In this document: one piece after another, positions 9,101 through 16,883 of the stretch
Numbering within the stretch: position 1 is the first letter of the stretch
Layout: each line of letters begins with the position of its first letter
NCBI GenBank assembly: GCA_965661625.1
Contig: CBFIEM010000007.1
Coordinates: 101,018-165,017 of the forward strand
DNA from: GCA-2705995 sp965661625
Lineage (GTDB): Bacteria; Bacteroidota; Bacteroidia; Flavobacteriales_G; Salibacteraceae
Direction: 5' to 3'
Length of the DNA: 64,000 nucleotides
The notes under the pieces: model-generated
What the model saw: the letters and a program-made list of their open reading frames with translations, nothing else
Database searches by the model: none
Told to the model about the DNA's origin: nothing
Made by a program: the position numbers and the translations under genes

Positions 9101-9582
9101 GTCAATGACTCATCACCGGCATTATTCACATTAAGCACACTTCCCGGCCTACAACAACGGTCGTAAATAATATGGTATCCTTGTATGTTGGGTGAGAGGC
9201 TCACTATACCCTCATAGCTTGAAAGTGCAATACACGCATTTGATGAGAAGGTGCAGTTTGATGGGAGGTTAGGCTGTACAACCGACGTTGAAACGAGGTT
9301 TAAGGTTTGAGTAGTTACATTTGTTAATGATGTTGAAGAGAGTGAGCCACTGTATATACCAATGTTAATGGACCCTTCTGGAAAAGTAGTTCCCCAAGCT
9401 GGCGCATTGCAATCTAAGTATGCCTCAAAGGTGATTCGGAAAATGGAATTACCTGGATTGAGGTTATCTGGCCCTAAATTTTCATAACCAATATTTCCAC
9501 CCACTAAATGAGTTGCCGAAGCATGATAAGCTGAGCATACCATGAATACTGCAATGAGCCAAACAGCTTTACGTGAAACCAT
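6109..9582 (-). CDS. Large T9SS type B-sorted surface protein with Ig/PKD-like repeats
   Basis: 1157 residues. A signal peptide covers about residues 1-23, with SAYHASA before the cleavage site. The N-terminal third (THLVGGNIGYENLG, DRCCRPGSVLN) matches conserved hypothetical gliding-associated proteins. Residues about 430-1060 are tandem Ig/PKD-like modules of 85-95 residues; three carry an almost identical LGGSPT segment next to a C-x-G-D/N-T pattern. The end is a type B sorting (gliding motility-associated C-terminal) domain with FSPNGDGVNDYLEIP, FNRWGHQVF, WNGRDFSGQELPEGTYFYVI and YRGSIQLYR. It should be exported by Sec and then T9SS and held at the surface. The ligand is unknown. Confidence 0.9.
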   Translation of the reverse strand: MVSRKAVWLIAVFMVCSAYHASATHLVGGNIGYENLGPDNLNPGNSIFRITFEAYLDCNAPAWGTTFPEGSINIGIYSGSLSSTSLTNVTTQTLNLVSTSVVQPNLPSNCTFSSNACIALSSYEGIVSLSPNIQGYHIIYDRCCRPGSVLNVNNAGDESLTYHTYIPIAGVQFQVNDTPQFNDTLVSYICVGDTITISNTATDPDGDSLVYSLEVPHDGLTSPAFPAINNYGFFTWDPYPYPIPAITYAGGYSLQNQFGIGGYNAINATTGVTEFSATAVGNYAAAVEIKEYRNQNLISVTRRNIQLLAVNCPPNDLPAQDTANLPPNTGGTAFTIDAGDTLCFDITYSDAEGDTIHLAIGGSIFDANQTNPPATVISPLSADSTVTSQFCWNTTCALGSTVPYLFTATIEDEGCPPKTTIETFSINVVPFTGPDSISGPIPACGSDTATYFITGEPGGVYNWTVTGGLIQSGQGTPSIQVLWGAGTSGTIAVTSTSANGCPGNSLAASVPLSNVFADAGNDGSICVGDTFLLGGSPTSPAATSVVWMPNADLNNDTINNPVFSGLDTTIYFLQVTDSIGCIARDTVTVAVNPNPVPNIPAQEFICPGFNKVITANGGGTYQWAPTNGVSNPTISNPIFSPAVTTSYVVTVTSTAGCVTLDSVTVFVQGEVPTNAGLDTAICEGDTISLGGSPTSPGTDVTFQWSPSSSLSDDTLANPLAFPTSQQTYIVLTQVDTCAGADTVTVSILPPPSLVVNNDTAICIGDTAQLTASGADLYTWSPGFSLLDSNINNPLAIPQVPTMYRVTGTNTNGCEGFDSVFVHVQQFPIADAGGDTIDGCENQTVQLGGSPTGPSQATYSWTNASLLSDDSVANPLATVDSTALFYVSVTDSVGCVSTDSTRVIIFKGFIRGDSAVCQNDSIQLTTSYQFANGIPTYLWSPASSVSDSTAPSPIAQFSSPTLFTVIMTAPSGCTDTASVFVDALEPGLPSFDLETTVGCAGIEATFINTSTNATDFLWDIDNGRFVTDLESPSYVFAYGSEPIVSLEASSQEGCSLEIVRPFDFGSFSSLFQFAQPNVFSPNGDGVNDYLEIPLGNNLGNCTEFAVFNRWGHQVFTAEGNNFSWNGRDFSGQELPEGTYFYVIEVRETVYRGSIQLYR

Positions 9583-9671
9583 AAATGCGAAGTTAATGAA
9601 TGCGCAACTGACTTAAATTGTTTTGTTGAGGAATATTACCTAGTCTACTGATTTACTTCGTAAACGGTCCC

Positions 9672-10874
9672 TTAGTGCATCATTTTGCGTCTTGCTCGTT
9701 CAGAGAGCAGTAAAACGAGCTCCCTACCAACCTGACCAGCAACCGATGTATTTTCACGAGCGCGACGAATTAAATATGGCATGGTGTCGCGAACAGGTCC
9801 GTAGGGGAGGTATTTTGACACGTTATAGCCGGCATGTGCCAAGTTGTATGAAATGTGATCACTCATTCCGTATAGTTGCGAAAAATAGACAGAAGGATGG
9901 TTGTTCGGAATGCGCTTATCTGCCATCAGTTTGGCCAGTAGCATGCAGGAGTATTCGTTGTGTGTTCCTGCAGTTATCTCAATGTTTTCAAGGTGATCTA
10001 ACGCCAATTTAATTCCCGCATCATAATCATCATCAGACGCCTCTTTATTGGGTTGTATCGGATCGGGGTAGCCGAGTTCCGCTGCTCTGGCACGTTCTTT
10101 TTCCATATATGCACCACGCACAAATTTTACTCCTAATACAAACCCCTCCCTCCGGGCTTGATCGAGTAACTTTTTCAAGTAGGTCAGGCGGTCGTGACGG
10201 TACATCTGGAGGGTTGTGAAAACAACCGCTTTTTTCTGGTTATACTTGCGCATCATGGTCTCAGCTAACCGATCAATGGTATCTTGAATCCACGTCTCCT
10301 CAGCATCAATGTAAATGGGCGTGTCAAATTTCGCCGCTGCAGAGCAAATACCGTCCAATCGCTGAACTAGCATTGCGTATTCCTGACGTTCACTCACATT
10401 AAGTTCTTCGTCGCGCTGTGCTTTGGCCAACAATTCGAAACGACCAACCCCAGTAATTTTCATACAGCTAAAAGGAATAGCAGGATTGTTAGCTCCTTTT
10501 TTAATGATATTTATGAGTTCATTGGCAGTGTGATCAAAAACTTTTTCAGAGGCTTGACCCTCAACACTGTAGTCTAAGATAGCTCCAATCTTATTGCTAT
10601 GCAGCTTGTTGATAGTCCGGTCACAGTCATCAATAGAAACACCGCCACAAAATTGCTTGAATATGGTTGCTTTGATGAGTCCTTTAACAGGAAGCCTTAG
10701 ACGCAACGCAAATAAGCTTAACGCTGTACCAATTTTCACCAACATTGGTGAACCCATAATGCGGAAAATAAAGATCGAAAAAGCCAACTCTCGATCCGTT
10801 TTGCTCCCAAAAGCTACAGCTGTATCGTCGAACAATACAATGAGCTCTTCTTTCTTTTTGATAACTTCTTTCAT
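9672..10874 (-). CDS. Proline dehydrogenase
   Basis: 400 residues, a monofunctional PRODH. It oxidises proline to pyrroline-5-carboxylate and passes electrons through FAD to the quinone pool. Visible signatures are YIDAEETWIQDTIDRL, FVRGAYMEKERARAAELGYP, the GTHNEYS strand, and the C-terminal flavin-binding block QLYGMSDHISYNLAHAGYNVSKYLPYGPV followed by YLIRRARENTSV. No pyrroline-5-carboxylate dehydrogenase gene is next to it, so the second step must be encoded elsewhere. A TAnnTTTG box (TAGTTTTG, 10891-10898 minus) lies 16 bases upstream of the ATG, but I see no clear -33 partner. Confidence 0.93.
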   Translation of the reverse strand: MKEVIKKKEELIVLFDDTAVAFGSKTDRELAFSIFIFRIMGSPMLVKIGTALSLFALRLRLPVKGLIKATIFKQFCGGVSIDDCDRTINKLHSNKIGAILDYSVEGQASEKVFDHTANELINIIKKGANNPAIPFSCMKITGVGRFELLAKAQRDEELNVSERQEYAMLVQRLDGICSAAAKFDTPIYIDAEETWIQDTIDRLAETMMRKYNQKKAVVFTTLQMYRHDRLTYLKKLLDQARREGFVLGVKFVRGAYMEKERARAAELGYPDPIQPNKEASDDDYDAGIKLALDHLENIEITAGTHNEYSCMLLAKLMADKRIPNNHPSVYFSQLYGMSDHISYNLAHAGYNVSKYLPYGPVRDTMPYLIRRARENTSVAGQVGRELVLLLSERARRKMMH

Positions 10875-10890
10875 AGACTTTACGTGCCGA

Positions 10891-10898
10891 CAAAACTA
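10891..10898 (-). promoter_or_regulatory. Candidate -7 element of the proline dehydrogenase gene
   Basis: TAGTTTTG on the minus strand is a perfect TAnnTTTG match, 16 bases before the start codon. No TTG sits at the expected -33 distance, so the promoter is only partly supported. Confidence 0.4.
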
Positions 10899-10917
10899 AT
10901 CGCTCACTAAGCTGGAA

Positions 10918-11205
10918 TTACTTCCCTTCTTTGCGCTTTAAGCGTTTAACCATCCAGTTTCTGTACGCATACATGGACCATCCATAACCTTGCCCTGCTA
11001 CTAATTGCCAAAGGAGAAATTGTAGGACTAACGTGTCAAACGCTCCATTGTTCCAGTTTTCGCTTGTCTGTTCCCATTCAAACCACACCACATTTATGAG
11101 AAACATGAGAAAGCCAAAAACGAGCCCTTCCAAGAAGGCTGTTTTACGTTTTACCTTTGATGGGTAAGCATCCCATTTTTCTAATTGATCTTGTTTGTTA
11201 CTCAT
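10918..11205 (-). CDS. Small hypothetical two-helix membrane protein
   Basis: 95 residues with hydrophobic segments at about 27-42 (FGFLMFLINVVWFEW) and 56-73 (LVLQFLLWQLVAGQGYGWS). The N-terminus is charged and the C-terminal tail very basic (MVKRLKRKEGK), so both ends probably face the cytoplasm. It is unusually rich in tryptophan. I recognise no family. It lies between the aminopeptidase and proline dehydrogenase genes in the same direction, and its gap to proline dehydrogenase is 43 bases, so shared transcription is possible. Confidence 0.65.
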   Translation of the reverse strand: MSNKQDQLEKWDAYPSKVKRKTAFLEGLVFGFLMFLINVVWFEWEQTSENWNNGAFDTLVLQFLLWQLVAGQGYGWSMYAYRNWMVKRLKRKEGK

Positions 11206-11272
11206 GGTAAGCGCAGAGTTAAGCGTGATTAATAATCCAATTTCAGTTATTGTAAGGAGGTAGTGAAGAAAA

Positions 11273-13159
11273 CTATTCTTTAGCTACAGCTTCATCCAAA
11301 ATCAGCTTATCTAATGTTTCCACAGACACCGCATGGTAGTTGGGTCGTGCTTTTTCATAGATGGCCGCCGCGCGTTTTTTGGTTGGGTCTGCCGCAATAA
11401 GGGCCTTGTAAATTGGGACTAAAAACTTCCTACGACCAACGGTAGTTAAAAATGATTCTAATGCTGGATTAGCCTCGTCATAACCCTCCCGAATGGTATG
11501 AATAAACCATGCGGCTTGTACCTCACTGTTTCCTGACTGTGTAAATCCAAATGCCTTGTCTAAGGTTGCAAAACGCTCAACTGATAAAGTGTCAGGCAGG
11601 ATGCGAATAAAGTGCAGCCATTCATGAGAGGACCATTCAGAAGTTGAAAGTTCATCGAGTGTAAATGCACCATCTGCCCAAGCTTTAAGTGTAGACTCTA
11701 CCGCTTGAAAGCGTGCAGCACTAACTTGCGGCATGTTAGCAGGAAGTCCAGGACCATAAATCCACGCTTCAATTTTAAGCGACTCTCGCGCTGTGCTATC
11801 TGAACCGATTAAGTGCTCATCAAGGTAGCTAATGAACGCTTCCGTGGTGATGGTTTGGAAAGCATGCGATTGAAAGTAATTTTTGAGAAATAGATCAAAT
11901 GTGTCCCTGCCATAAGCCTCTTCAAGCATGCGCAGAAAGAAGTAGCCTTTTTCATAAGCGACATCTGTCATGCCATCATCTGGATTCCTTCCCGCAAGGT
12001 CTAATTTGAGGTGCGTGTCCTCATCAGGTAAATCGGCTAAATCTTCCTGTAAGTCTTGATAACCTAATGATGCCAGCATTTCTGCATAATCGGAACCGTA
12101 AAGGGCATCCATAATTCTACGCTCAAAATAGACTGTAAACCCTTCATTGAGCCAGAAGTCGTCCCAAGTTGCATTGGTTACTAAGTTTCCAGACCAGCTA
12201 TGCGCAAGCTCATGTGCCACAAGACTTGTTAGGCTGCGATCGCCAGCAAGGATAGTAGGTGTGGCAAACGTTAACCTCGGATTTTCCATTCCCCCAAAAG
12301 GGAAAGAAGGAGGAAGGACGATTAAATCATAAACTTCCCACGCATAGGCACCGTAAAGTGCTTCAGCTGCTGCTAACATGGACTCCATTTCAGCAAATTC
12401 ATAAGCTGCAGCCTCAATAACACTCGGTTCGGCATAAACACCGGTACGTGGACCAATTTTTTGGTAGGTAATGTCTCCAGCAGCTAACGCCATTAAGTAA
12501 GCTGGAACAGGCTGTTTCATTTCGTAATGATATCGACCAGTTTCATTTCGTTGTACTGGGTTGCTTGCGCTCATCACCGCCATGAGGTTAGCCGGGAGTT
12601 TGACATCAGCACTATAGGTATAGCGAATTCCAGGACTATCCTGAACAGGAATCCATGTCCGAGCTAAAATGGCCTGAGATTGAGAAAATAAGAAGGGGTG
12701 GGTCTTGCCTGCTGTTTGTTGCGGATTTAACCACTGAAGGGCTTCTGCACTAGGAGCAGTTGTATAAGCAATAACGACCTGTTCTGTGCTAGGTTCAATA
12801 GCAACTTCGAGCGGTGCTCCTAGATGTGGCTTAGAGGCTCCTATGGTGAATGCCAGCTCATTACCATTTTCATCTTGAACGGAATGAATATCCAGGCTAA
12901 CTAGGTCAAAAGTTATTGCCCGTGCTGAGTCAGAAGTGTTAATGTCCCAAGTTGCAACCGCTGAAATTTGTTGTTTATCGAAATTGATTTCAGCATCCCA
13001 ATGAAGGTGGGTTACAACAGCTTCTTCTGGTTCTGCATAAGAATGCGGGTCTCCCACCTGTTTTTCAGTAACAACTTCTTCAGTTTTTGGTGGCTGTTTT
13101 TCGGTACATCCCGTTATGATGAACAGGCTGAGGGTGAGTATTAATCCGATGTGTTTCAT
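11273..13159 (-). CDS. M1-family zinc aminopeptidase, lipoprotein
   Basis: 628 residues from the ATG at 13159; an in-frame ATG nine codons upstream would place charged residues before the signal peptide. The signal peptide ends in a lipobox (LFIITGC), so the mature protein should be a periplasmic or outer-membrane lipoprotein. The exopeptidase motif appears as GGMENPRLTF, the leukotriene A4 hydrolase-like variant of GAMEN. The zinc site is HELAHSWSGN followed 18 residues later by the Glu of NEGFTVYFER. The end of the protein has the helical C-terminal domain typical of LTA4H-like enzymes. It likely trims oligopeptides outside the cytoplasm. Confidence 0.92.
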   Translation of the reverse strand: MKHIGLILTLSLFIITGCTEKQPPKTEEVVTEKQVGDPHSYAEPEEAVVTHLHWDAEINFDKQQISAVATWDINTSDSARAITFDLVSLDIHSVQDENGNELAFTIGASKPHLGAPLEVAIEPSTEQVVIAYTTAPSAEALQWLNPQQTAGKTHPFLFSQSQAILARTWIPVQDSPGIRYTYSADVKLPANLMAVMSASNPVQRNETGRYHYEMKQPVPAYLMALAAGDITYQKIGPRTGVYAEPSVIEAAAYEFAEMESMLAAAEALYGAYAWEVYDLIVLPPSFPFGGMENPRLTFATPTILAGDRSLTSLVAHELAHSWSGNLVTNATWDDFWLNEGFTVYFERRIMDALYGSDYAEMLASLGYQDLQEDLADLPDEDTHLKLDLAGRNPDDGMTDVAYEKGYFFLRMLEEAYGRDTFDLFLKNYFQSHAFQTITTEAFISYLDEHLIGSDSTARESLKIEAWIYGPGLPANMPQVSAARFQAVESTLKAWADGAFTLDELSTSEWSSHEWLHFIRILPDTLSVERFATLDKAFGFTQSGNSEVQAAWFIHTIREGYDEANPALESFLTTVGRRKFLVPIYKALIAADPTKKRAAAIYEKARPNYHAVSVETLDKLILDEAVAKE

Positions 13160-13213
13160 GTCGCGGTATTTTGGCCGAAAATACAATTATTTCAGGTGAA
13201 AAAAAGTGGAAAA

Positions 13214-13227
13214 CTGACCATTGTCAG
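13214..13227. promoter_or_regulatory. FNR/CRP-family operator upstream of the decarboxylase-hemN-usp operon
   Basis: CTGAC-CATT-GTCAG is a perfect inverted repeat with the arm length and 4-base spacing of FNR-type boxes. Its centre is about 62-63 bases upstream of the start expected from the AACTTTTG element at 13272-13279, close to a class I activator position. The second gene of the operon, hemN, is a classical anaerobic gene, which supports the reading. Confidence 0.6.
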
Positions 13228-13283
13228 CTTTTCAATTGACCGCCCTCATGCCTCAATTTTAAAGGATTTTCAACTTTTGTTAT

Positions 13284-14540
13284 ATGAATTGGAATGCACT
13301 TGAACGGTCGGAATTAAAATCGCGTGTTTTTGACGCGTTGGCCGCAAATAAAAACTACCACTCAGAGGTTATTTTAGGGTTGCCGGGCACGTACTTAGAT
13401 ACGGCAGAGTTTTACCGAGATGCCCCATTTTTAGATGACGCCCCATACCTCTCAACACTGGTCGCTAATCCTAATCACATTGGTTGCCATACACTTAATC
13501 GCGATGAATCGGAGCAAATCTTTCGCGGGACCCAACGGTTGGAGATTGAGTTGCTCGATTTAATTTCAGAGGAGATATTCAAAGCTGATTTGGAGTCGGT
13601 TGATGGTTACATTGCAGCAGGTGGTACGGAAGCGAACATTCAAGCCATGTGGATTTATCGCAACTACTTTATTCAGAAGTTAGGTGTTCCTGCAGAATCA
13701 GTGGGGTTGGTGTTTTCCAGTGATAGTCATTACAGCATGATGAAAGGGGCAAACTTGCTTCAACTTAAACCCATTGTATGCGCTGTTGATGAGGTTACGC
13801 GCCAGTGGGACTTGGACGATTTGCATACATCCATTCAATCGGCTAAGTTAGAAGGTGTTTCAAACTTCATTGTAGTTGCAAACATGGGCACAACGATGTT
13901 TGGTTCGGTAGATGATATTGACGCGTTAATCAGCGTCTTTAAGGAAGCACGGGTAGCGTTTAAGTTACATATCGATGCTGCTTTTGGAGGATTCATATAC
14001 CCGTTCATAGATGAATCTAACCCCATTAATTTTGCTCACCCTGCTGTAAATAGCATTACCCTTGACGCACATAAAATGTTACAAGCACCTTTTGGAACAG
14101 GGATTTTTCTAATCCGGAAGGGATGGATGCACTATGCAGGTACCAAAGAAGCTCAGTATGTTCCAGGTCTAGATTACACCTTAGTCGGCTCGCGTTCAGG
14201 GGCTAATGTTGTAGCTATTTGGATGATTTTAATGACGCATGGTTCTGAAGGTTGGAAGGATAAGCTCCGACTTCTTATCGATTTAACTGACGCGTGTTGC
14301 GAACGCTTGCAAGCAGCGGGAATTACATTTTACAGAAACCCCAACATGAATATAATAACAATCAGTGCAGCTAGCATTAGCAATGAGGTTGCAGAGCGTT
14401 ACCGCCTTGTTGCAGATACTTATGAAGGTGAGCCCAGCTGGTGGAAGATTGTGGTAATGCCGCATGTTAAAGAGACTCACTTAATGCAATTTATCGACGA
14501 TGTGATTGAGGATCGTCAAAGAAATAACATCAATGAATAA
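13284..14540 (+). CDS. Pyridoxal-5'-phosphate-dependent decarboxylase, group II type
   Basis: 418 residues of the group II decarboxylase fold (glutamate, tyrosine, aspartate and diaminobutyrate decarboxylases). The cofactor lysine is Lys264 in LDAHKMLQAPFGTG. Upstream lie the Gly-rich phosphate-binding region YIAAGGTEANIQAMW and the cofactor-contacting HIDAAFGGFIYPF. The substrate cannot be assigned from these motifs. It is the first gene of an operon: hemN overlaps its end by 8 bases. The FNR-like box at 13214-13227 suggests induction at low oxygen. The ATG follows an AACTTTTG box by only four bases, so the message may have almost no leader. Confidence 0.85.
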   Translation: MNWNALERSELKSRVFDALAANKNYHSEVILGLPGTYLDTAEFYRDAPFLDDAPYLSTLVANPNHIGCHTLNRDESEQIFRGTQRLEIELLDLISEEIFKADLESVDGYIAAGGTEANIQAMWIYRNYFIQKLGVPAESVGLVFSSDSHYSMMKGANLLQLKPIVCAVDEVTRQWDLDDLHTSIQSAKLEGVSNFIVVANMGTTMFGSVDDIDALISVFKEARVAFKLHIDAAFGGFIYPFIDESNPINFAHPAVNSITLDAHKMLQAPFGTGIFLIRKGWMHYAGTKEAQYVPGLDYTLVGSRSGANVVAIWMILMTHGSEGWKDKLRLLIDLTDACCERLQAAGITFYRNPNMNIITISAASISNEVAERYRLVADTYEGEPSWWKIVVMPHVKETHLMQFIDDVIEDRQRNNINE

Positions 14541-15885
14541 TTCACTGATTGAAAAGTACAATGTAGCAGGACCGCGGTACACCAGCTACCCAACAGTTCC
14601 GCATTGGAAACAAGAGCCAATGCCAACCGATGATTATATCATACGGGTTCAGCGTGCTTTTGCAGAAACAAATGAGAAGCGTGGAATAAGCTTATACATT
14701 CACCTTCCTTTTTGTACACACCTTTGCCATTATTGTGGCTGTAATGTGCGTCATACAAATCGTTATGATGCAGCTATGCCATATTTAATGCGGGTGCTAA
14801 AAGAATGGAAAATGTACCTGAATTTATTTGGTGATCGGCCACGTATACAGGAAGTTCACATTGGAGGTGGAACTCCTACTTTCTATTCGGCCGAGGATTT
14901 GGGGTTTCTAATGCAGCTTATTTTGAGTGATGCCGAGCTAATGCCCGGCGCGGAACTCAGCTTTGAGGCCCATCCAGAAAATACTACACGTGCTCATTTA
15001 AAAGTACTTCATAAACTAGGTTTTCGCAGAATAAGTTTTGGGATTCAAGACTTTGACTTAGTTGTTCAAGAAAAGATAAACCGCATTCAGTCGCCAGAGC
15101 TTGTAGCTGAGGTTGTTGCTATGACACGTGAAGTCGGTTTTGAATCAATCAATTTTGATCTGATCTACGGATTACCGCTTCAAACGGAAGCGAGTATTCG
15201 TCAAACACTCACTATTGTGAACCAGCTACGTCCAGATCGCATCGCCTATTACAGTTATGCACATGTACCTTGGAAAAAAGGCATCCAGCGCAAGTTCGAC
15301 GAGTCAGATTTACCAAGTGGCGCAGCTAAACTTGCACTTTATGAATTGGGCAAACGGCTATTCGCAGAATCGGGCTATACCGACATTGGGATGGATCATT
15401 TTGCCTTGCCCACAGATTCGCTATTCAAAGCAAGCGAGGAAGGAACTTTGCACCGAAACTTTATGGGATACACAACTAATCAAACCCAATTGATGATTGG
15501 CTTAGGCGCTAGTTCAATTAGCGACAGTTGGGATGCATTTGCTCAAAATCACAAGTCAATTCGCAGTTATGAGAAAGCAATTGATAATGGTGAACTGCCT
15601 ATCGTTAGGGGACATTTGTTATCGCCATTTGACATGCTCATTCGCAAACATATTTTAGCGCTGATGTGCCAATTTGAAACATCATGGAAAGCTGGGAATC
15701 AATATATGGAACTGTGTTTGTCAAAATTGACGGAAATGGAAGCGGATAAATTAATTGAGCGGTATGAGCATGGTTTGCGAATCACCGAAAAAGGGAAGCC
15801 GTTTGTGCGTAACGTATGTATGGGATTTGATCCTCACTTGGTTGCTAACACTCACAAATCTCGTATCTTTAGTTCAACTGTTTAA
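14533..15885 (+). CDS. hemN: Oxygen-independent coproporphyrinogen III dehydrogenase
   Basis: 450 residues from the ATG at 14533, which overlaps the upstream stop; an in-frame start nine codons earlier lacks family character. It is a radical SAM enzyme converting coproporphyrinogen III to protoporphyrinogen IX without oxygen. The radical SAM cluster motif is CTHLCHYCGCN (CxxxCxxC plus the extra Cys typical of HemN). The N-terminal YNVAGPRYTSYPTVPHW and later GGGTPTFYS are HemN hallmarks. The C-terminal HemN domain (residues about 370-450) is present. Its position behind an FNR-like box next to a stress protein fits low-oxygen haem synthesis, needed for the cbb3 oxidase about 14 kb away. Confidence 0.95.
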   Translation: MNNSLIEKYNVAGPRYTSYPTVPHWKQEPMPTDDYIIRVQRAFAETNEKRGISLYIHLPFCTHLCHYCGCNVRHTNRYDAAMPYLMRVLKEWKMYLNLFGDRPRIQEVHIGGGTPTFYSAEDLGFLMQLILSDAELMPGAELSFEAHPENTTRAHLKVLHKLGFRRISFGIQDFDLVVQEKINRIQSPELVAEVVAMTREVGFESINFDLIYGLPLQTEASIRQTLTIVNQLRPDRIAYYSYAHVPWKKGIQRKFDESDLPSGAAKLALYELGKRLFAESGYTDIGMDHFALPTDSLFKASEEGTLHRNFMGYTTNQTQLMIGLGASSISDSWDAFAQNHKSIRSYEKAIDNGELPIVRGHLLSPFDMLIRKHILALMCQFETSWKAGNQYMELCLSKLTEMEADKLIERYEHGLRITEKGKPFVRNVCMGFDPHLVANTHKSRIFSSTV

Positions 15886-15894
15886 CTCAGCATT

Positions 15895-16761
15895 ATGAAT
15901 CATATCTTATACCTAACTGACTTTTCGGAAAGTGCAGAAAATGCATTTCCAATTGCATTGGATTTTGCATCAAAAACTGGTGCTGAACTTCATGTTTTAC
16001 ATGCACTTGATACTGCACGGCAATACATTAACCTCAGCATGGCATCGACCGGAGATCTTGGAATGCCAGGCGTGGAGCCCGACATTATCATGGAGTCTAT
16101 AAATGTGCATCAAAAGGACGCCGAAGAATCGTTAAGTGAATTAGTAGATCGGGGTGCAAAAAGGGGAGTGAGTGTTTCCACCATTATTGGTGAAGGGAGT
16201 ATGCTCGAAGACATGGAGGCATTTTGCGACGTAAATCAGCCCGACTTGATTATTCTGGGAACACATGGAGCTGGAGGGTTTAAAGAAGCTTTCATTGGTT
16301 CAAACGCTCAAAAATTGGTGCGTAATTCTACTGTTCCAGTATTGACTGTGTCTGAAAAGATAAAATCGTGGAAATCGGGTTGTGTAGTTTATGCTTCTGA
16401 TTTTGCAGAAGAGAATTTGAATGCAACCTTGCCTCAGCTTAAACTGTTGGCAGATGCGTTTGGATCAGAAGTGCACTTGCTCTATGTGAATACACCGGCG
16501 TATTTTGAAGAAACAGAAGAAACGCTGAGCCGAATTTCTCAAGTTCAGAAAAAGTACGGACTGGAAAAGGCAACCGTTTACATTCAAAATGACTTTACAG
16601 TTGAGGACGGTGTGCTTACGTATGCACGTAAGGTAGGAGCAACGAGTGTTGCTATTACAACTCATGGCTTTAAAGGGTTGCGTAAATTTTTTAGTGATAA
16701 TGTAACAGAGACAATCGTAAATCACGCAGACTTACCGGTCTTATGTTTGCCGCAGAAATAA
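15895..16761 (+). CDS. Universal stress protein with two tandem UspA domains
   Basis: 288 residues holding two Usp domains at about 1-150 and 155-288. The first ends with the ATP-binding pattern G-2x-G-9x-G-S (GTHGAGGFKEAFIGSNAQ), then VRNSTVPVLTV. The second has a weaker version (TTHGFKGLRKFFSDNVTE), ending in VLCLPQK. It begins nine bases after hemN and is probably co-transcribed with it. Tandem Usp proteins are often induced by oxygen limitation or starvation; the FNR-like box in front of the operon agrees with that. A perfect terminator hairpin follows. Confidence 0.92.
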   Translation: MNHILYLTDFSESAENAFPIALDFASKTGAELHVLHALDTARQYINLSMASTGDLGMPGVEPDIIMESINVHQKDAEESLSELVDRGAKRGVSVSTIIGEGSMLEDMEAFCDVNQPDLIILGTHGAGGFKEAFIGSNAQKLVRNSTVPVLTVSEKIKSWKSGCVVYASDFAEENLNATLPQLKLLADAFGSEVHLLYVNTPAYFEETEETLSRISQVQKKYGLEKATVYIQNDFTVEDGVLTYARKVGATSVAITTHGFKGLRKFFSDNVTETIVNHADLPVLCLPQK

Positions 16762-16782
16762 TCAATCACATTTGTAAGACAC

Positions 16783-16814
16783 AAAAAAGCCGCTGAATAT
16801 TCAGCGGCTTTTTT
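16783..16814. terminator. Bidirectional rho-independent terminator
   Basis: A 32-base perfect palindrome: GCCGCTGAAT paired with ATTCAGCGGC and flanked by six A and six T. It lies between the convergent usp and lepB genes and should end transcription from both sides. Confidence 0.93.
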
Positions 16815-16883
16815 GTTTATGGCTTATTGTTTTGCGGATGGCTAATCATTTGCCCGAGGAATTCAGGGCAGCTCGTTTCATAA

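Noticed and set aside
9565..9580. A parS-like string AGCTTTACGTGAAACC
   Set aside because: Only 12 of 16 bases fit the consensus, it is not palindromic, and it lies inside the coding sequence of the surface protein.
13214..13227. A transcription terminator formed by CTGAC-CATT-GTCAG with flanking A and T
   Set aside because: It lies between two divergent starts, not after a stop codon, and the T-run is interrupted; a regulator site fits better.
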